Notes under the pieces: generated by a model
The model's input: only the letters and a program-made list of their open reading frames with translations
The model's database searches: none
What the model was told of the DNA's origin: nothing
Made by a program: the position numbers and the translations under genes
Origin: CAWJPY01 sp963844865
GTDB taxonomy: Bacteria > Acidobacteriota > Thermoanaerobaculia > Thermoanaerobaculales > Sulfomarinibacteraceae
Reading direction: 5' to 3'
NCBI GenBank assembly: GCA_963844865.1
Contig: CAWJPY010000005.1
Span: forward strand, 496,001 to 560,000
Length of the DNA: 64,000 bases
In this document: piece by piece, positions 1 to 9,248 of the stretch
Position numbering within the stretch: position 1 is the stretch's first letter
How the letters are laid out: each line of letters begins with the position of its first letter

Positions 1-2
1 TC

Positions 3-884
3 CTCAAGGGGATGCTCGGCTTCAACGAGCCGGCGGAGTGGACGCGCAAGATCGAGACCACCCAGACCTATGAGTTCAAGCCCCTCGACGTGGACCTGCG
101 GCAATCCATCGAGACCGCGCTCCAGGAGCGGCCGGAGATCCGCCAGCAGCAGCTCCAGCTCGATCTCCTCCAGTTCCAGGTCAAGGTCGCCCGCAACCGC
201 ACGCTGCCGGGCCTCGATCTCACAGCGACCTACGGCTACGGCGGCCTCGGCGGCAACACCCTCAGCGAGACCCCGAGCGGCGAGCCGCTGCCCCTGAAGG
301 GCGGGTTCGAGGACGCCGGCCAGCAGATCTTGAGCCGCGACTTTCCCCACTGGACCATGGGGGCCCAGTTCTCCCTCCCCATCGGCAACAACGAGGCCCA
401 GGGGCAGCTCGCCGAGCAGCGCTATTACTTCAGGCAGGGCGAGGTCTCCATGGCGGCTCTGAAGCAGAGCGTCATCCAGGAGGTCCGCTACGCCGTCCGC
501 TCCCTGTCCGACGGCGCGGCCGAGGTGGACGCGGCGGTGGCGTCGCGGGACCTGGCCCAGCGCAACCTCGAGGCCGAGCAGACCAAGTTCAACAACGGGT
601 TGTCCACCAACTACCAGGTGCTGCAGATCCAGGATGACCTGGCCCAGGCCCAGCTCAGCCTCATCCAGGCCTCCCTCGCCTACCGCAAGGCGCTGCTCGC
701 CTACCGCACGTCTACCGGCACCCTGCTCGACACCCTGAACGTCCAGATCGAGGACCCGGGATCACCCGAGGTGCCCCACGACTACTGGAAGAACGTGAAG
801 TGGCTCCAGTTCGACGGCTTCGGACGTGCCACCCCGGCCGAGGCTCCCGAGGGGCCCGGCGAGACGACCGCCGCCACGGAGTAG
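3..884 (+). CDS. TolC-family outer membrane efflux protein, C-terminal part
   Basis: The reading frame is open to the left edge of the window, so the N-terminus lies outside it. The visible 290 or so residues are the C-terminal half of an outer membrane efflux channel of the TolC/OEP type, the outer membrane exit duct of a tripartite exporter. The sequence shows long heptad-like helices, an internal FSLPIGNNEAQGQLAEQ segment (a typical beta-strand/helix junction in the family), and the family pattern of a helix rich in Q, A and E (RDLAQRNLEAEQTKFNNG followed by STNYQVLQIQDDLAQAQ). The C-terminus is a soluble tail ending in an acidic AEAPEGPGE stretch. Partner inner membrane components are not visible here. 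Family assignment is confident; substrate is unknown. Confidence 0.9.
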   Translation, partial: LKGMLGFNEPAEWTRKIETTQTYEFKPLDVDLRQSIETALQERPEIRQQQLQLDLLQFQVKVARNRTLPGLDLTATYGYGGLGGNTLSETPSGEPLPLKGGFEDAGQQILSRDFPHWTMGAQFSLPIGNNEAQGQLAEQRYYFRQGEVSMAALKQSVIQEVRYAVRSLSDGAAEVDAAVASRDLAQRNLEAEQTKFNNGLSTNYQVLQIQDDLAQAQLSLIQASLAYRKALLAYRTSTGTLLDTLNVQIEDPGSPEVPHDYWKNVKWLQFDGFGRATPAEAPEGPGETTAATE

Positions 885-1126
885 CCCGAAGGAAGGTCGC
901 AGCCCCGCGTCGATTGACCGCCGCCGCCGCTGGCCGCGGTGACTCAGTAGGGCGGGTGGGGGCTTTGCGTCTTCGCGCCTTTGCGTTTCTTCTTTCCCCC
1001 GGGCGGGAGGGGCTTCGCGTATTGGCGTCTTTGCGTTCTGTCCCCTTCTTGGGTGGGCGGGTGGCTTTGCGCCTCTGCGCCTCTGCGTTTCACCTCTTCT
1101 GGGTGCGCCCTCGGTCGGCTGCGCGT
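885..1126. repeat. intergenic GCG-CTC-TGCG repeat cluster, three units
   Basis: Between the TolC-type gene and the convergent dehydrogenase gene lie three imperfect copies of a short unit of the form GGGCGGGTGGCTTTGCG followed by CTCTGCGCCTCTGCGTTTC and a pyrimidine-rich tail (about 947-1000, 1005-1048 and 1052-1110). The same unit recurs at 3160-3250 and 8275-8320. There is no coding potential I would support. Confidence 0.7.
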
Positions 1127-2743
<1,617 letters not shown>

Positions 2744-2835
2744 CGCGCGCCCTCCTCTCCAACCGACGCCGGATTATGGCATGCGCCCGACCCTGCCGAC
2801 GGCTGAGTCGATTCCGAGAGACTTGGGGAGCACCG

Positions 2836-2915
2836 GAGAGAGTGCCAGGCACCCCGTCTTGACTCGACAGCCCCCAGATCGCCAGATCCGAAAGGCTGCC
2901 CGGCACCCACTCTGG
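2836..2915. repeat. paired GTGCCAGGCACCC palindromes (REP-like), copy 1
   Basis: Two short palindromes of the type GTGCCAGGCAC, about 50 bases apart, sit in one 80-bp unit. A second copy of the whole unit in the same orientation is at 8171-8252. Such extragenic palindromes are typical of REP-like elements mobilised in trans by REP-associated tyrosine transposases; no such transposase is in this window. Confidence 0.75.
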
Positions 2916-2981
2916 TCTATCCGAAGCGCTCCGTCTCTGGCCAACCCGAGGTGAGATATGCCGCGACGCGCCGATTCTGCA

Positions 2982-3118
2982 GACGCGTTCCCCGCGGTTG
3001 CCACCGCTGACACTTTCACGACTCCATTGCACGCTCGATCGGTCCGGCCCACCTCGAGAAAGTGTCACCAGTGGCACGCCCGAGGGATGCGCTGTTCTGT
3101 CGAAGGCCGCTGTCCAGC
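2982..3118. repeat. GAAAGTGTC hairpin repeat, copy 1
   Basis: An imperfect inverted repeat: TTGCCACCGCTGACACTTTC at 2999-3018 faces GAAAGTGTCACCAGTGGCAC at 3057-3076. The unit, including conserved flanks, is found again in the opposite orientation at about 7994-8130. It could fold into a long stem. No open reading frame of note. Confidence 0.7.
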
Positions 3119-3157
3119 GCGAGTGGAACACTGCCCGCCGAACGCTGCCTCGGAATC

Positions 3158-3250
3158 GGGTGGGTGGGTGGCTCCGCGTCTCCGCGCCTCTGCGTTCCTT
3201 CTTCTCCCCGGGCGGGTGGGGCGCTTCCCGTCTCCGCGTTCCCGTTCGTC
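3158..3250. repeat. GCG-CTC-TGCG dispersed repeat, second locus
   Basis: Same family as the 947-1110 cluster: GGGTGGGTGGCTCCGCG followed by CTCCGCGCCTCTGCGTTCC and a degenerate second unit. It lies between the dehydrogenase promoter side and the 3' end of nadC. The whole 2744-3296 gap contains only repeats. Confidence 0.65.
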
Positions 3251-3296
3251 GCCGCTGATCGGACGCAGGCGCGGGCGCGGGCGCGGGAGACTCGCC

Positions 3297-4166
3297 CTAC
3301 TCCAGCTCCAGGGAGAGGTCCAGGGCCGGGGCGCTGTGGGTGAGGGCCCCCACCGACAGGAGATCGACCCCGGTGGCCGCCACCGCCGCCGCCGTCTCCA
3401 GGGTGATGCCCCCCGAGGCCTCGCACACGGCGCGGCCGTCCACCATGGCCACCGCGCGCGCGAGCCCCTCCGGGCTCATGTTGTCGAGCAGCACCGCGTC
3501 CACCCCCACGGCCAGGGCCTCCTCGAGCTGCTCGAGGGTGTCCACCTCCACCTCGACCTTCACGGTGTGGCCTACGACGGCGCGGACCCGCTCCAGGGCG
3601 GGGCGCACGCCGCCGGCCGCCAGGAGGTGGTTGTCCTTGATGAGGACAGCGTCGTCGAGGCCGAACCGGTGGTTGGCACCGCCGCCGCAGCGCACGGCGT
3701 ACTTCTCCAGAGCGCGCAGGCCGGGCGTGGTCTTGCGCGTGTCCGCCACCCGCGCCCCGCTTCCGGCCACCGCCGCCACATAGGCGCGGGTGAGGGTGGC
3801 GACCCCGCTCATCCGGCCGAGGAAGTTCAGGGCCGTGCGCTCGCCGGTGAGCAGGCAGCGGGCGGTGGCCTCGATGCGCAGGATCTCGTCACCCGCCGCC
3901 ACGTCACCGCCATCCCGGGTCGTGACCGTGACCTGCGCCTCGGGGTCCAGCATCCGGAAGACGGCGGTCGCCACATCGACACCCGCGACGCGGCCGTCCG
4001 AACGGGCGATGATGCTCGCGGCCGCAGCACCCCCCGGGGGCACCAGGGCGTCGGTGGTGAGATCACCTCCCCTCCCCAGGTCCTCCTCCAGCGCCCTCCG
4101 CACGGCGTCCTCGATGAGCACGGCGGGCAGCGGTGGAACGGCGATCGCCTCCGAGGGCGCACTCAT
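3297..4166 (-). CDS. nadC: nicotinate-nucleotide diphosphorylase (quinolinate phosphoribosyltransferase)
   Basis: Makes nicotinate mononucleotide from quinolinate and PRPP, the third step of de novo NAD synthesis in the cytoplasm. The 289-residue product has the usual family length. Diagnostic segments are EDLGRGGDLTTD near the N-terminus, GERTALNFLGRMSG, TRKTTPGLRALEKYAV followed by GGGANHRFGL, LIKDNHL, EVEVDTLEQ, LLDNMSPE and EASGGI, giving the PRPP- and quinolinate-binding Arg, His and Lys residues. I chose the ATG at 4166 because it overlaps the nadB stop codon as ATGA, which implies translational coupling. It is the last gene of the nadA-nadB-nadC operon. Nothing about it looks abnormal. 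Confidence 0.97.
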   Translation of the reverse strand: MSAPSEAIAVPPLPAVLIEDAVRRALEEDLGRGGDLTTDALVPPGGAAAASIIARSDGRVAGVDVATAVFRMLDPEAQVTVTTRDGGDVAAGDEILRIEATARCLLTGERTALNFLGRMSGVATLTRAYVAAVAGSGARVADTRKTTPGLRALEKYAVRCGGGANHRFGLDDAVLIKDNHLLAAGGVRPALERVRAVVGHTVKVEVEVDTLEQLEEALAVGVDAVLLDNMSPEGLARAVAMVDGRAVCEASGGITLETAAAVAATGVDLLSVGALTHSAPALDLSLELE

Positions 4167-5761
4167 CCCGCCACCGCCACCGGATGGGGCTCGAGACGGC
4201 ACAGGCCCTCGAACTCCACGTCCTGCCGCCAGTGGGGATCGGGCCACGGGATGTCGGAGCGGAAGTGGGCACCGCGGCTCTCGGTGCGCGCCGCCGCGGC
4301 TCGCATCACCAGGCCGGCCACCAGGAGCATGTTGGCGAGCTCGCCGAGCCCGGGCTCGAGCTGGGCCTCCAGGTCGCCGAGCTCGGACAGGGCGCGGCTC
4401 AGGCCGCTTGCCGAGCGCTCCAGGCCGGCCCCCTGCCACATGATGGTGCGCAGGCGCTCGACCGACGCGGCGTGCGCCTCGCCCAGCCACGGGCGGGCGT
4501 CCACCGCAGCGCGCAGGGCGTCCGGGTCGGGGAAAGGTTCGCGCCGCCGCGCCTCGGCCCAGCCGCCACGAGCCAGGGCCTCCCCCGCCCGCGCCCCGTA
4601 CACCAGTGCCTCGAGCAGGGAGTTGGAGGCCAGGCGGTTGGCGCCGTGCAGCCCGCTGTGCGCCACCTCGCCGCAGGCCCACAGGCCGGCCAGGGAGGCC
4701 CGGCCCTCGTGGTCGACCGCCACCCCTCCCATGTGGTAGTGGGCGGCCGGCGTCACGGGGATGGGCTGCAGGCGGGGATCCAGACCCCGTTCGAGGCAGA
4801 GCCGGAGCACCGTGGGGAAACGGCTCGCCATGCGCTCACCGAGGACCCTCGTGTCCAGCAGGACCTGCCGGCCCTCCTCGAGGTTGCGCCACACCGTCCG
4901 CGCCACCAGGTCGCGGGGGGCGAGATCGCCCAGGGGATGGACGCCCTCCATGATGCGGCGGCCGCTGGAGTCCACCAGGTGTGCGCCCTCGCCGCGAAGG
5001 GCTTCGGTGAGCAACGGCATGGGGTTGCCGCCCATCGCCATGGCGGTGGGGTGGAACTGCACGAACTCCAGGCCGGCGAGCCGCGCCCCCGCTCGCGCCG
5101 CCATGGCCAGCCCGTCGCCGGTGGCCTCGGCCGGGTTTGTGGTGCGCAGGAAGAGCTGTCCGCTGCCGCCGCTGGCCAGGACCACGTCCCGGGCCCTGAA
5201 GACGACGATCTCGTCGCGCCTGGTGAGGGCCACCACCCCGCACACGCGGCCTTCCGACTGCAGCAGGTCCAGGGCCAGCGTGTCGTCCACGACCTCCAGG
5301 CCGGGCTTCGCCGTCGCGGCCACGCCCAGAGCGCGCATCAGCTCGGCGCCGGTGGCGTCGCCCGCGGCGTGGAGGATGCGGCGCCGGCTGTGGGCCCCCT
5401 CCCGCCCCAGCGCCAGGGTGCCGCGCCCGTCGCGATCGAAGCGGGCACCGAGGGCCAGCAGCTCGCGGATACGCTGGGGGGCTTCGTTGGCGACCATCCG
5501 CACCACCCCGTCCACGGCCAGCCCGCAGCCCGCGGCCACGGTGTCGGCGGCGTGGCGCTCGGGGGAGTCGTCCTTCCCCAGGGCCGCCGCCACCCCACCC
5601 TGGGCACGAGAGCTGGAGCCGCCCTCGGCGAAGGCGGTCTTGCTGAGCATGGTCACCCGCCGGCTGCCGGCGTGGAGGGCCACCGCGAGGCCTGCGGCGC
5701 CGCTGCCCACCACCAGCACGTCGGCGGTCCGGGTCGTGACGGATCGAGGCGCGGCGCCCAT
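4163..5761 (-). CDS. nadB: L-aspartate oxidase
   Basis: FAD enzyme oxidising L-aspartate to iminoaspartate, which NadA condenses with dihydroxyacetone phosphate. The 532-residue product matches the family length (about 530-540). It shows the Rossmann FAD motif VLVVGSGAAGLA at the N-terminus, GGSSSRAQGGVAAAL, HSRRRILHAAGDATG, the second FAD contact VVLASGGSGQLF, EFVQFHPTAM, AHYHMGGVAVD, and GEVAHSGLHGANRLASNSLL, all characteristic of NadB rather than succinate dehydrogenase flavoprotein. The ATG at 5761 leaves only two bases after the nadA stop; upstream in-frame codons would run into nadA and lack family similarity. The stop overlaps the nadC start. Confidence 0.97.
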   Translation of the reverse strand: MGAAPRSVTTRTADVLVVGSGAAGLAVALHAGSRRVTMLSKTAFAEGGSSSRAQGGVAAALGKDDSPERHAADTVAAGCGLAVDGVVRMVANEAPQRIRELLALGARFDRDGRGTLALGREGAHSRRRILHAAGDATGAELMRALGVAATAKPGLEVVDDTLALDLLQSEGRVCGVVALTRRDEIVVFRARDVVLASGGSGQLFLRTTNPAEATGDGLAMAARAGARLAGLEFVQFHPTAMAMGGNPMPLLTEALRGEGAHLVDSSGRRIMEGVHPLGDLAPRDLVARTVWRNLEEGRQVLLDTRVLGERMASRFPTVLRLCLERGLDPRLQPIPVTPAAHYHMGGVAVDHEGRASLAGLWACGEVAHSGLHGANRLASNSLLEALVYGARAGEALARGGWAEARRREPFPDPDALRAAVDARPWLGEAHAASVERLRTIMWQGAGLERSASGLSRALSELGDLEAQLEPGLGELANMLLVAGLVMRAAAARTESRGAHFRSDIPWPDPHWRQDVEFEGLCRLEPHPVAVAG

Positions 5762-5763
5762 CC

Positions 5764-6789
5764 TCAGCCCCGTGCGCCGCGCCCGACCTCGAGCATGCGC
5801 TCCACCGAGCGCCGGGCGCGCTCGGCCACGTCGGGAGACACCGTCACCACGTGCTGGCGGTTCCGCAGAGAGGCGGCGATGTTTGCCAGAGTGATGCGCT
5901 TCATGTGCGGGCAGATGGTGCAAGGCCTGACGAACTCCAGATCGGGAAACTCAGCCGCCACGTTGTCGCTCATGGAGCACTCGGTGACCATGACCACCTT
6001 GGAGGGCCGCTCGGCGGCCACGTAGCGGATCATGCCGGAGGTGGAGCCCACCATGTCCGCTTCCGCCAGCACCTCGGGGCTGCACTCCGGGTGGGCGATC
6101 ACCTTCACCCCCGGGAACTGGTGGCGGTAGGAGCGCACCTCCTCGGCCGTGAACGTCTCGTGCACCTCGCACCGCCCGCTCCACAGGATCACGTCGACGT
6201 CGGTGTTGGCGGCCACCCAGCGCCCGAGGTACTCGTCGGGCAGGAAGATCACCCGCTCCGCGCCCAAAGACTCCACCACCTCCTTGGCGTTGGCCGAGGT
6301 GCAGCAGATGTCCGCCTCCGCCTTCACCTCGGCCGAGGTGTTGACGTAGGTGACCACCGGTACGCCGGGGTGGCGCTCCTTCAGGGCCTGCACGTCGGCG
6401 CCGGTGATGGACGCCGCCAGCGAGCAGCCGGCCTCCAGGTCCGGGATGAGGACCGTGCGCTCGGGGTTCAGCACCTTGGCGGTCTCCGCCATGAAGTGGA
6501 CCCCGCACACCACGATCACCTCCGCATCGCTGTCCGCGGCTTGTCTGGCCAGGGCAAGGGAGTCGCCGGTGATGTCGGCGACGCCGTGAAAGATCTCCGG
6601 CGTCTGGTAGTTGTGGGCCAGGATCACGGCGTTGCGCGCGCGCTTGAGGCGCTCGATCTCGACGATCAGGAGCGCGTGGGCGGCCCACTCCACCTCCGGG
6701 ATGAGGTGCCTCACCTTCTCGTACACCCCGGCCGTGGCCCGCACCGCGTCCACCACGGCATCCGGGGCCGAAGTCGCCATGTCGTTCAT
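5764..6789 (-). CDS. nadA: quinolinate synthase
   Basis: Condenses iminoaspartate with dihydroxyacetone phosphate to give quinolinate, using an oxygen-sensitive 4Fe-4S cluster. The 341-residue product has the three expected cluster cysteines in DLEAGCSLA, HPECSPE and RPCTICPHMK, plus AHNYQTPEI, DITGDSLALA, VGVHFMAE-like VCGVHFMAETA and GSTSGMI. An in-frame TTG lies two codons upstream, but the ATG at 6789 has the better ribosome site (GAGAAAGG, about six bases away), so I use it. First gene of the nadA-nadB-nadC operon; its leader carries two matching palindromes that I assign to the NadQ-like repressor encoded just upstream. Confidence 0.97.
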   Translation of the reverse strand: MNDMATSAPDAVVDAVRATAGVYEKVRHLIPEVEWAAHALLIVEIERLKRARNAVILAHNYQTPEIFHGVADITGDSLALARQAADSDAEVIVVCGVHFMAETAKVLNPERTVLIPDLEAGCSLAASITGADVQALKERHPGVPVVTYVNTSAEVKAEADICCTSANAKEVVESLGAERVIFLPDEYLGRWVAANTDVDVILWSGRCEVHETFTAEEVRSYRHQFPGVKVIAHPECSPEVLAEADMVGSTSGMIRYVAAERPSKVVMVTECSMSDNVAAEFPDLEFVRPCTICPHMKRITLANIAASLRNRQHVVTVSPDVAERARRSVERMLEVGRGARG

Positions 6790-6807
6790 CTGCAACCTTT
6801 CTCAGTT

Positions 6808-6824
6808 ATACTCAAAATGAGTAT
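6808..6824. promoter_or_regulatory. probable NadQ operator, downstream site
   Basis: The 17-bp sequence ATACTCAAAATGAGTAT is a perfect inverted repeat in the nadA leader. It has the same form, ATRCTMA-NNN-TGAGYAT, as the site at 6869-6885; the two centres are 61 bp apart, close to six helical turns. Relative to the predicted start of transcription it lies about 40-55 bases downstream. Assignment to the adjacent NadQ-like protein is inference. Confidence 0.7.
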
Positions 6825-6868
6825 TTTAAGGTCCAACAAACAACCGGCATCGCCGGTCTCAGCTTGTT

Positions 6869-6885
6869 ATGCTAACGCTGAGCAT
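6869..6885. promoter_or_regulatory. probable NadQ operator, promoter-overlapping site
   Basis: The 17-bp sequence ATGCTAACGCTGAGCAT shares the form ATRCTMA-NNN-TGAGYAT with the site at 6808-6824. It covers the predicted -10 hexamer and most of the -35/-10 spacer of the nadA promoter, so a protein bound here would block RNA polymerase. Confidence 0.72.
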
Positions 6886-6897
6886 TAGCCCTGTCAA
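6869..6897 (-). promoter_or_regulatory. predicted nadA promoter
   Basis: Reading the minus strand, a perfect TTGACA (6897-6892) is followed after exactly 17 bases by TAGCAT (6874-6869), a four-of-six match to TATAAT. The -35 box overlaps the end of the nadQ-like gene. The predicted leader is about 70 nt and contains a small CCGGC-ATC-GCCGG hairpin (6844-6856). Confidence 0.65.
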
Positions 6898-7916
6898 GGC
6901 TGCCGTCGGGTGCCGGGGAGACCCACCCCGGGAGCATGCCGTTCCAGCACCACCTCTCTGCGGAACCGAAACAGCTCGGCCGGCCTTCCCCCGGTGCGGC
7001 TGTCCTGGGTGCCGGTGCCCTCCACCAGCCCGCCCTGCTCCACCAGGCGCCGGAAGTTCTGCTTGTGGAGCCTCACGCCGGCCAGGGCTTCTACGGCCCG
7101 CTGGAGCTGCAGCAGGGTGAAGGTGGGTGGCATGAGCTCGAAGATCACCGGCCGGTACTTCAGCTTGCCCCGCATGCGGCCCAGGGCCGCGGCCAGGATC
7201 CGGCGGTGGTCGTACGCCATCTCGACGCCGGTGGCGCCCTCCAGCTCCACACCGGCGGTGGCGGCGCCCAGACGCAGGGGGTCCCGGATCGCCTCCGCGG
7301 CCAGCCGGAGCTCATACAGCAGCTCGTAGCGCTCGAGCACGCGCTCACCGTCCCATACGCCGTCCTGGGTCCCGAAGGTGACCGCTGCCCGCTCCCGGCG
7401 CTCCTCCCCATCCCGGCGGCCTCCCGCCTCCCCGATCCACTCCTCCAGGGCCGGCGCGATGTGCTCGTCGATAACCTGCGGCCGCCCGCCCCGCCAGTCC
7501 TCCCAGGGGAAGAACCGGTACACCGACCGCCAGTGGGCGGAAACACCTCGTGCCGGCGAGCTCTCCTGGACGAGGGCCAGGTAGGCCACCGACGCCACCC
7601 GCGGCCCACCTTCCAGCTCCCGCGGGTCACGGAAGCGGTCTCCGAAGGTGTAGAGCTGCTCCACGTAGCCGAGCTCGATGCCGGCCGAGGCGCGCACCCA
7701 GCGCCTCAGCGCCAGATCCAGGGTCCGGTCGCCGGTGGGGTCGAGGGGGCCCGACGGCAACGCCTCCACGAGACGGTGGCCGCCGGCGCCGGCGCTCACG
7801 CCGCCCTCGATGGGGGCCCCCTCCGGCACCGGCACCGTGAGCACTCGCGGCTGCTCGTCGGTGATGGCGATGATCACCGCGGTGAGGCCAACGATCACCG
7901 GGGGAGGGGAGGTCAT
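6894..7916 (-). CDS. NadQ-like NAD regulator (NUDIX domain plus winged helix)
   Basis: A 340-residue protein of the COG4111/NadQ and NrtR type: an N-terminal NUDIX-like ligand domain (from VIVGLTAVIIAITDEQPRVL) fused to a C-terminal winged-helix region containing GRMRGKLKYRPVIFELM, FTLLQLQRAVEALAG and LHKQNFRRLVEQGGLVEGTG. Proteins of this type sense an NAD-related metabolite and repress NAD synthesis genes. The NUDIX catalytic box is degenerate, as expected for a sensor. Its position directly upstream of nadABC, with two palindromes between, supports repression of that operon. The ATG at 7916 follows GGAGAA; longer upstream versions would extend into the repeat region. The name nadQ is by family resemblance and context. 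Confidence 0.8.
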   Translation of the reverse strand: MTSPPPVIVGLTAVIIAITDEQPRVLTVPVPEGAPIEGGVSAGAGGHRLVEALPSGPLDPTGDRTLDLALRRWVRASAGIELGYVEQLYTFGDRFRDPRELEGGPRVASVAYLALVQESSPARGVSAHWRSVYRFFPWEDWRGGRPQVIDEHIAPALEEWIGEAGGRRDGEERRERAAVTFGTQDGVWDGERVLERYELLYELRLAAEAIRDPLRLGAATAGVELEGATGVEMAYDHRRILAAALGRMRGKLKYRPVIFELMPPTFTLLQLQRAVEALAGVRLHKQNFRRLVEQGGLVEGTGTQDSRTGGRPAELFRFRREVVLERHAPGVGLPGTRRQP

Positions 7917-7993
7917 GATCTTCTCCGACACCACGATGGTAGCGCGTCTCTCCCGCGACCGCGTCCGCGTCCGCGCCCGCATCCGGCTCTCGC

Positions 7994-8130
7994 AAGGCAG
8001 CGGTCTTGGAGAGAAAGGCGCCTCCCTCGGGCGTGCCACTGGTGACACTTTCACGAGGCGACGCGACCCGCTAGAGCGTGGGCGGGGTCGGGAAAGTGTC
8101 AGCGGTGGCAACCTCGGGGAACGCGTCGAC
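7994..8130. repeat. GAAAGTGTC hairpin repeat, copy 2 (inverted)
   Basis: Reverse-complement counterpart of the unit at 2982-3118, again with arms GTGCCACTGGTGACACTTTC (8033-8052) and GAAAGTGTCAGCGGTGGCA (8092-8110). The central 35-40 bases differ between copies while the arms and outer flanks are conserved, a sign of selection on the stem rather than on the loop. Confidence 0.7.
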
Positions 8131-8170
8131 TAGTATCGGCGCACCGGGAGAGGTTTCACTTCGGGTAGGC

Positions 8171-8252
8171 CAGAGAGGGTGCCTGGCACCCCGTCTTGAT
8201 TCCACAGCACGCACACCGCTTCATTCGAAAGGGTGCCTGGCACCCACTCTGG
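8171..8252. repeat. paired GGGTGCCTGGCACCC palindromes (REP-like), copy 2
   Basis: Two perfect palindromes, GGGTGCCTGGCACCC, separated by about 48 bases and flanked by the same CCGTCTTGA and ACTCTGG boundaries as the copy at 2836-2915, in the same orientation. The spacers are similar in length but not fully conserved. Confidence 0.75.
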
Positions 8253-8274
8253 CGCCCCGGGAGCGCGAGGCTGG

Positions 8275-8320
8275 CTGGGGTGGGTGGTTGCGCCTCCGCG
8301 CTTTCGCGTTGCATCTCTCC
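8275..8320. repeat. GCG-CTC-TGCG dispersed repeat, third locus
   Basis: One degenerate unit (GGGGTGGGTGGTTGCG, then CCTCCGCGCTTTCGCG) of the family found at 947-1110 and 3158-3250, ending about 60 bases before the AAA+ ATPase gene. Confidence 0.5.
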
Positions 8321-8378
8321 AGCTCGCCTTGCGATGGGCACGCCCTTCGCGGCTAGAATGACCCTGATTGGAGGTGGA

Positions 8379-9221
8379 GTGAACGCGCACCGCACCATCG
8401 ACATCGACGGCGTCACCCTGCACCTGGCGGGACCCGAGCGCAGCATCCCGACCTGGATCGGACAGCGCGAGGTGCTCCTGCAGCTCCTGGCGGCGTGGTC
8501 CTGCTTCGCGGAGGCGGACCAGCCCCTGAACCCGCGGCTCCTGGGCAAGCCCGGGGTGGGCAAGACCACCCTGGCCTGCGCCGCGGCGCTGGAGCTCGGC
8601 CTCGACGTCTACATCGTCCAGGCCACCATGGACACCCGACCCGAGGACCTCATCGTCACCCCGGTCCTGGACCCGTCGGGGGGCGTGCGCTACATGGCCT
8701 CTCCCCTCGCCACGGCCATGCTGCGCGGCGGGGCCTGCATCCTCGACGAGGGCAACCGCATGAGCGAGCGCTCCTGGGCGTCCCTGGCGCCCCTGCTGGA
8801 CCACCGCCGCAGCGTGGACTCCATCGTGGCCGGCATCACCATCCACGCCCACCCCGACTTCCGCTTCGTGACCACCATGAACGAGGACGCCTCCACCTAC
8901 GAGGTCCCGGAGTACATCCACTCCCGCCTGGCGCCCCAGATCGTCATCGACTTCCCCGAGGAGGACGAGGAGCGCGAGATCCTGGCCGCCCAGGTGGCCG
9001 AGCTGGACGCCGAGGTGCTGGACTACGTGGCGACCTTCCTGCGGGCCGCGCACACGGCCGACCTCCGCTACTCCGTGCGGGACGGCCTCAACGTCGCCCG
9101 CTACGCCATGAAGTTGCTCCACCGCGGCGATGTCTCCTCCAGCACCGAGGCCGTGGACACCGCCCTCCGCCTCGCCCTGGGCGAGGACGAGGCAGAGCCC
9201 TTCCGGCTGCGGCACGACTAG
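8379..9221 (+). CDS. MoxR-type AAA+ ATPase
   Basis: A 280-residue AAA+ ATPase of the MoxR/CbbQ type, a family of chaperone-like ATPases that usually remodel a partner encoded next door. Seen: Walker A GKPGVGKTT (near residue 55), Walker B with ACILDEGNRM (near 120), sensor 1 in FVTTMNED, and an arginine-bearing YIHSRLAPQIVIDFPEEDEE segment. I chose the GTG at 8379 because GGAGG stands just before it; an ATG at 8358 in the same frame has no ribosome site. The next gene starts 27 bases downstream, so the two form an operon. Classical MoxR partners have a von Willebrand A domain; this one does not appear to. Confidence 0.9.
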   Translation: MNAHRTIDIDGVTLHLAGPERSIPTWIGQREVLLQLLAAWSCFAEADQPLNPRLLGKPGVGKTTLACAAALELGLDVYIVQATMDTRPEDLIVTPVLDPSGGVRYMASPLATAMLRGGACILDEGNRMSERSWASLAPLLDHRRSVDSIVAGITIHAHPDFRFVTTMNEDASTYEVPEYIHSRLAPQIVIDFPEEDEEREILAAQVAELDAEVLDYVATFLRAAHTADLRYSVRDGLNVARYAMKLLHRGDVSSSTEAVDTALRLALGEDEAEPFRLRHD

Positions 9222-9248
9222 CCATGTCCGTCGCGTGGGCCGTTGCCG

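Noticed and set aside
8379..9221. Sigma-54 activator as an identity for the AAA+ ATPase.
   Set aside because: No GAFTGA loop and no DNA-binding domain; the Walker and sensor motifs fit MoxR.
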